Of a stretch of 64,000 nt of DNA, positions 58,671 through 64,000 are shown piece by piece. Every line of letters starts with the position of its first letter. Position 1 is the first letter of the stretch. The stretch is from Heterodera schachtii (lineage: Eukaryota > Nematoda > Chromadorea > Rhabditida > Heteroderidae), in the NCBI GenBank assembly GCA_023374025.1, contig SIJG01000026.1:446011-510010 (forward strand), read 5' to 3'. A model generated the notes under the pieces. It saw only the letters and a program-made list of their open reading frames with translations, was not told where the DNA came from and searched no databases. The translations under genes were made by a program, and so were the position numbers.

Positions 58671-59877
58671 AAAAGAAAGATGAATCATCGAAATTGTCTT
58701 CCCAAATTTAATAATATTTTCCATAAGAAAAATTTTAATGAATAAAGAGAAGCCTTTTATTTATTTTTTATTTTGTTTCTATTTTTACAGGATTGGATCT
58801 GAATTTCCACGTTAGAACACTTTCATTGTCATTTCGTTCCTAAAAGTGAATTTAAGACCAAAATTGGGTCCGGGTGAGGTCTAATTTCGTCGGGGTTTTA
58901 CCGGGACTCTCGGTCTCGTTTATAGCATAAATTGTATTATAATTCATAACAAAACATTTTTTTAACAACACTATTATAATTTACCAATGAAACCCCTTAA
59001 AAAAATTTCCGCGTAATATGTATATCCTCTGGGTTTTAGTCGTTTTATGAAATCAAAAAAAAACAGTTTTTAAAAATAGACACTAAAAAAGAAAAATCCA
59101 ACGGACTAATCAGAGCCGATCCAATTTTTATGCCGTTGACATTTAACTAAACATTCAGTTCGTCCTCCTCATTAGCTGCTTCACGACATTTGCATCAGTT
59201 GTCTGTTAATGAACAAAGGACAGACGCCGACCAAATCACTTAAATTTGATAATTAAGCAAAAAATAAATAACTTAAATTAAAAAATGGCACCCCACCGGA
59301 CTCTGTGCTTGGTGCTCATACAATAACAAGCATCGCGCGCGTTTTTCGGCACATTTTGCTGCTGGGTGCATTGGTTGTAGAACAGTTAGCCAGAGAAATG
59401 GCACAACTGAAAAGCGAAATTTAAAAATATAATTAGCAAATTATTCTAGATAATAAATTTTTACTTTATTTCATTACAAAAAAAAAAAAAGGTTTTTTTT
59501 GTTTGCCAAATTACCAGTAGATAATATTCCCAATCAAATTATCGATTGATTTTGGTTTCTATAATTTGACTGGGTTTTTCTACTGTAAGACTGTGCACAA
59601 ATAATCAATAAACCCAAGCCTATTGCATGTATCATATCCGAAGCTTTAAGTAAATTAGCAAAAAACCTTTGCTTCCGGCTGGGCTCGAACCCATACCAAA
59701 TTACTGTGCTAACCAATTGGCCATTTTATGCCATTGGGAAAGCAAGATTCAATTCCTTAAATGTAAAAAATGACGTCATCATGGAAAGTAAAAAAGATAC
59801 TCCGCCCCCTTTCTTGTTGGTCACGCCCATTGTTTTTTGTTTTGCTTTGCTAAGAATACGACTCCGCCTTTTGGCTT
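58671..59877. other. Intergenic; tRNA-like remnant
   Basis: At 59671-59745 (minus) there is a Pol III-like arrangement, CCAATTGGTTAGCAC followed by GGGTTCGAGCCC, but the anticodon arm is nearly absent and the acceptor strands do not pair. It is a tRNA-derived remnant. Otherwise no gene is seen. Confidence 0.4.
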
Positions 59878-60324
59878 TTAGTTTCTTTTGTTCCGCCCCC
59901 ATAGATTTAAACCTGATCTTCCAGCGTCGCTCTGATCTGCTTGCATTGGCCATACCGCAAGTACTTTTGTCACAGTTGTGCCAGCTGTGAGATCTATACC
60001 AGCGGCAGATTGATCGTTAAGTCTTTGAATTAAATCGGCAATTGCAGCGGGATTGTTCTGCTCGGGAGGGCGAAGCGGAATTGTAAATGGGTTTTCAAAG
60101 GTCGGCGGGTGTAATTGAAGCCCGATTAGCATAGGTGCCGAACGCCCATCAAGCACTCGATCAAACAACCGGCGCACAAGACGCTCAAGCACGCGGTCTG
60201 GCCGTTCTACCTCTTCAAGTGGCGCAAAACTCACTTCCGCAATTTCTCCAATTGTGTTCCGAGGGCGATTGCGCATTTGATGAACAGAAGTTATGGTGAA
60301 ATCATTTTGGTCAAAGCTGTTCAT
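59878..60324 (-). CDS. Hypothetical protein
   Basis: The ORF starts MNSFDQNDFTITSVHQMRNR and runs about 148 codons. The middle is charged and amphipathic (VERPDRVLERLVRRLFDRVL), followed by a Pro-rich stretch and IADLIQRLNDQSAAG. Codon use is unlike the AT-rich flanks. A GT donor near codon 115 could end the first exon earlier, in which case the last 30 residues are intron. No family is recognised. It lies on the same strand as the RING gene, separated from it by the satellite. Confidence 0.5.
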   Translation of the reverse strand: MNSFDQNDFTITSVHQMRNRPRNTIGEIAEVSFAPLEEVERPDRVLERLVRRLFDRVLDGRSAPMLIGLQLHPPTFENPFTIPLRPPEQNNPAAIADLIQRLNDQSAAGIDLTAGTTVTKVLAVWPMQADQSDAGRSGLNLWGRNKRN

Positions 60325-60475
60325 TTTTTAATAAAACCTAAACTAAATAATAATATATAAAAATGTATAATTATAAATAAAAAACGAGCTTTTGTAAATT
60401 TAATGACAATGATTACTACTAAAATGATGTAGTGATACCAAAATGTTTGTTGTTATAACAAAAAATTAAAAAAAA

Positions 60476-61266
60476 ATGTGGTGTGAGGTAATGTGAGGTA
60501 AGGTAATGTAAAGTAATGTAAAGTAATGTAATGTAATGTAATGTAATGTAATGTAATGTAATGTAATGTAATGTAATGTAATGTGAGGTAATGTAATGTA
60601 ATGTAAAGTAATGTAATGTAATGTAATGTAATGTAATGTGAGGTAATGTAATGTAATGTAAAGTAATGTAATGTAATGTAATGTAATGTAATGTAATGTA
60701 ATGTGAGGTAATGTAATGTATGTAAAGTAATGTAATGTAATGTAAGGTAATGTAATGTAAGGTGAGGTAATGTAATGTAAAGTAATGTAATGTAATGTAA
60801 TGTAATGTAAAGTAATGTAATGTAATGTAATGTAATGTAATGTAATGTGAGGTAATGTAATGTATGTAAAGTAATGTAATGTAATGTAAGGTAATGTAAT
60901 GTAAGGTGAGGTAATGTAATGTAAAGTAATGTAATGTAATGTAATGTAATGTAAAGTAATGTAATGTAATGTAATGAAATGTGAGATAATGTGAGGTAAT
61001 GTAATGTAAAGTAATGTAATGTAATGTAATGTGAGATAATGTAATGTGAGGTAATGTAATGTAATGTGAGGTAATGTAATGTAATGTAAAGTAATGTAAT
61101 GTAATGTAATGTAATGTAATGTAATGTAATGTAATGTGAGATAATGTAATGTGAGGTAATGTAATGTAATGTGCGGTAATGGAATGTAATGTAATGTGAG
61201 GTAATGTAATGTAATGTAATGTGAGGTAATGTAATGTAATGTAATGTTGTGTAATGTAATATAAGG
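60476..61266. repeat. Pentanucleotide satellite (AATGT)n with variants
   Basis: About 790 bp is made almost only of AATGT units, interrupted by AAAGT, GAGGT and a few 4-mer slips. Blocks of it are themselves duplicated (for example around 60720-60790 and 60860-60930). The complement has no stop in one frame and gives a false 310-codon ORF of Tyr-Ile-Thr-Leu-His repeats. Confidence 0.95.
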
Positions 61267-61278
61267 TTAAATTATGGG

Positions 61279-61350
61279 TGCACCGTTGGGAATTGAACCC
61301 AAACTTCGGGCTATTTAGAGACCCGTGTGCTACCATTACACTACGGTGCA
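61279..61350 (-). tRNA. tRNA-like gene with 9-nt anticodon loop
   Basis: Acceptor TGCACCG/CGGTGCA (7 of 7), U8-A9, D arm GTGT/GCAC with AATGGTA loop, T arm TTGGG/CCCAA with TTCAATT loop and a 4-nt variable region: all well formed, with both Pol III boxes. The anticodon stem CGGGT/GCCCG has five pairs (one G-T) but encloses CTCTAAATA, nine bases. If T at position 2 is U33, the anticodon is CTA (reads UAG). It may be a decayed or an unusual tRNA; perfect pairing elsewhere argues for recent function. It sits directly beside the satellite. Confidence 0.6.
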
Positions 61351-61407
61351 CCCAACATCACCGCTGTTATTTGTTCAAATAAAGAATAGAAAAAAGAAAT
61401 ATGTGAT

Positions 61408-63592
61408 TTATTCTTCTTCATCATTGCTGAATTCGTTGTCGAGAACAACCAAAAGTGAGTTATTTGTGGGGTCAATAACAAATGAACGCATACAAACAGC
61501 ACATCTATTTCGACGCATCAACCATTCCCGGGCGCATGTTAAGTGATAAAAATGTTGGCAAGGAAGTTCCGTGGCATTTAAGGATCCCAAAGTAAATCCA
61601 ATCTGGCACACAACGCATCTTTCATCATTTTGGAGCATTTGTTGATTCACTTCCAGGTTGGGCAAAATACTATCGCATTGTTGACCAGTTAGACCCCCTC
61701 CAATTTCAAAAGTAGGAGTGGATTCCCTTCGTCTTCTTCGACGCACTTGGGTCCGAATTGGTTGTGTTCTATTTGCACCGGACTGGTTTCGTCTCACGGT
61801 TGGCAGTGCCCCCTAATATTAAACACACACATACACATGTCGCTCAAAAATTTATTGTTTAAATAAAATATTTGGGAAACGGTTTCTTTTTTCTCAATCG
61901 TTTCTCACCAATTCAACAGGATTTTCACGATTAGTGGTCCCGCGTCCAGAATTGTTGTTGTTGTTTTGACGGCGCCGAACAACCGGTTGGTTCTTAAAAA
62001 ATACTGCATTGAAGTATTTAATAAACATAATGCTTACAGTGTTTGTTTCTTCCACCGAAGCAGCAACAGCAGCAGCAGCAGCAGCAATAGTGCTTCCATG
62101 TGTTGGCTCGCGGCGCTGGTTGTGATGACGACTTGTCGTTGGTCCAGGTGGCGGTTCCTCGCTTTGCCCTTGCTGGATTTCTGCGCCAACTAACGATTGC
62201 TGCTGCTGCTGCTGCTGGAGGTTTACAACCAAGCCAATAGTAGTCGGGATTTGGCCCAATTGGACATTTGGTTGGTGGTGTTGTTGTTGTTGTTGATGAT
62301 GTCCCGATTGCGCCTGAGTGATAGCAGGAGGATTTGTGGCATTTCCATCACTATTGTTGTCCTTAAGATGTAAAAACTTAAATAAAAAGAAACAAGTGTT
62401 TATGAAACATTTAAAAGCTCGTTCATTATGCTTTGCATCAGCTCCGCATCGTTGTTGCTGTTTTGAGCCAAATGTAGCACGGGGTTGGTTTGAATTTGAA
62501 CTGGCAGTGCTTCCGATACAGCAGGTGTTGGCAAATGAAGCTGTGAATACATATTCGGTGCCGGTGGCTAACAATAAATTTGGTCTAATCCAAATTTACT
62601 TTTGTAAAAACCTGTAATAATTCAATCGAAGACCCAAATCCAACGGCCACCGTGTAGTTAGCAGTCAACCTCTCTCGCGTCCCACGCCACACAAGATTGG
62701 TAAGCCGGAACATTGAGCCAGCTCCACCCACCAAAAACACTTGCTCCGCAGGCTGCGCCCGATTACGCCATGCAACAACAAGGACGCGCGCCTGTTCAGA
62801 ATTTGTTAGCAGCGCATTGCACACAGCATAACGCTCGCGCCCTCCAGACGTGTTTGTTGCAGACAATAATTCAACTTCCATCAGACGAAGCGTCAGCCTA
62901 TTTTTAAAAATAAAAACGACAATATTTTTTGTCAATTCTACGAAATCCGCGAATTGAGAGGCCATGATTGTTGTAAGAATGCAGTGCGAGTCGTTCCATC
63001 GGCATTTAAAGATTCGTTTGGCATCATTACCTATAAAGGCAAAAATAAATTTAAAAAATAAAATAAAAAGCATCACGCTATGGTTTCGCGCTTCACTTTG
63101 ACGTGATTGTGTCATAGCATATGCCACTGGTGCATTGTGCATAAAGCTGTTATTGTTTTCGCCGACACTACCACCACCACCACCACCATTAGAAGAAGAA
63201 CCAATGTAACTATGCAACCCCGCAACTTATAACCATTGTGTGAAAAAATAAATTAATCATAAAACTTCGGGTCTGTATACCGTTTCCCGCAATAGGCATT
63301 GTTTGGTAGGCTGGTGGAACTAACACAACACGCTGGACTGGCACCCCGGTCTGCCCGCTGCCCGGTGGAGGAACGGATGGATTAAATGGCGGCACATAGT
63401 AAGGCAGACCGGCATAATGCTTTAAAATTAGGGAAAATGTATTGGCTAAATTGGCCTATTTACAATTTGTGGGGCAGATAAGTGTTGTTGAGCTGATGGG
63501 TTTGAATTTAGCCCTGCGAAATTCTGTGAATCGAATTTTTAAAAATTAATAATAATAAAAAATTTTTAAGTGCTTACGTGAGAGTTTGACAT
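61408..63592 (-). CDS. RING-H2 E3 ubiquitin ligase
   Basis: Nine exons: 63592-63578, 63523-63464, 63419-63281, 63225-63097, 63030-62612, 62567-62409, 62361-62038, 61992-61909 and 61812-61408. They join in phase to 577 residues. The C-terminal domain has C509, C512, C528, H530, H533, C536, C547 and C550 (C-x2-C, C-x-H-x2-H-x2-C, C-x2-C), a RING-H2 that would bring an E2 to substrates. N-terminal exons are Pro/Gln/Gly-rich (a Gly run, VPPFNPSVPPPG); the middle has Gln and Ala runs from CAG/GCA-type repeats. A basic run (RRRRRR) precedes the RING. Exon 5 is read without an intron because the candidate intron at about 62898-62941 would shift the frame. The substrate is unknown. The first exon codes only five residues. 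Confidence 0.8.
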
Positions 63593-63771
63593 GCTAAAAA
63601 ATGGAAGGAAAAAAAAAGATAAGTTGAAAGTGGATAAATATTTTTTTTGCACATACAAAATGCAATAACGTCCTCAAAAAATTAAGAAATTTATTTAATT
63701 ATGTTAGTGTTTCGGATCAACATATCGTATGGCACTTGGGAACGCGTCAGCCCATTTACACGTCCTCCAAA
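63593..63771. other. Gap between RING and SPRY genes
   Basis: This short gap must hold the 3' end of the SPRY gene and the 5' end of the RING gene, both on minus. AT-rich, no ORF. Confidence 0.4.
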
Positions 63772-64000
63772 TCAGAAATATTTGAATAGGAAGTGTGGTC
63801 CAAAGTTGGCCTCGATGCAGTCACCGGGCTCCGACAACGTGGCGCATGGAAAAAGGGTTCCCCCGTTTTGAACATACATGTTGTTCTGCTCTATTGATTT
63901 TTTAAAAAATAAAAGGAATTCAAAAAGAAAAGAACAAAAAAGAACCAAGGCGGTGGCCATTTTTGGTGAAAAACAACTCTTTGGTTATTGGGTTGAGCCC
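63772..64000 (-). CDS. SPRY-domain protein, last two exons (partial)
   Basis: Exons 64000-63946 (entering from outside) and 63890-63772 (stop) join across a 55-nt intron, phase 1. The joined reading GLNPITKELFFTKNGHRL then MYVQNGGTLFPCATLSEPG and IEANFGPHFLFKYF is the C-terminal half of a SPRY domain (FFTKNG..., LFPC.TL..PG, ANFG). It could be an orthologue of RanBP9/10-type proteins or a member of the secreted SPRY (SPRYSEC) effector family of cyst nematodes. The N-terminus, which would decide by showing or lacking a signal peptide, is outside. No disabling change is seen. Confidence 0.75.

Noticed and set aside
59671..59745. A second tRNA gene
   Set aside because: The box-like sequences are present but the anticodon arm is missing and the acceptor strands do not pair.
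60419..61351. 310-codon minus ORF
   Set aside because: It is the stop-free translation of the AATGT satellite (Tyr-Ile-Thr-Leu-His repeats) running into the tRNA; not a protein.

Overview
The window reads as nuclear DNA of a nematode, most likely a tylenchid plant parasite of the cyst-nematode type (Heterodera/Globodera). The reasons are: very AT-rich non-coding DNA; small introns of about 40-60 nt next to introns swollen by repeats; a cuticle collagen; an Srt-type chemoreceptor; and two fragments resembling a large F-box-like family that I associate with cyst nematodes. The genus is an inference.

Layout. 0-3.4 kb: two F-box-like fragments around a hAT-type MITE. 3.4-7 kb: mostly repeats, one GC-rich possible exon and a second MITE. 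7.07-12.26 kb (-): a complete 12-exon diphosphomevalonate decarboxylase gene (mevalonate pathway, 395 aa) with a fold-back element in intron 1. 12.3-24.2 kb: repeat-dominated, with tRNA-like units near 17 kb and a 1.7-kb hAT-like element at 22.27-24.0 kb. 24.29-25.33 kb (-): a complete four-exon cuticle collagen whose first intron is GC-AG. 25.3-28.1 kb: small inverted-repeat elements. 28.12-32.83 kb (+): a secreted, lysine-rich, unrecognised protein gene interrupted inside an exon by a MITE. 33.7-34.6 kb: a palindrome and a 46-bp minisatellite. 36.09 and 58.16 kb (+): a duplicated pair of three-exon genes for allatostatin-C-like peptide precursors. 37.03 kb: a 61-aa secreted peptide. 37.4-41.6 kb: nested MITEs. 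42.12-48.08 kb (+): a complete five-exon srt-family chemoreceptor with repeats in its introns. 48.5-50.1 kb: a segmental duplication. 50.2-56.3 kb: remnants of another lysine-rich gene split by nested MITEs and by a decayed Helitron-type helicase followed by macro and OTU domains. 59.9-64 kb (-): a hypothetical gene, a pentanucleotide satellite, a tRNA-like gene, a RING-H2 ubiquitin-ligase gene (577 aa) and the last two exons of a SPRY-domain gene running off the window.

The genes do not form an operon or pathway. The unifying theme is mobile DNA. At least seven elements have CAGGG/TAGRG-type termini and 8-bp target duplications. Each carries its own short motif repeated many times just inside both ends. 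Several of these elements, and some without visible ends, contain the same GC-rich hairpin and the same TTAGGGGTGTA motif. This looks like a superfamily whose termini diversify while an internal core is conserved, and is the most interesting signal in the window.
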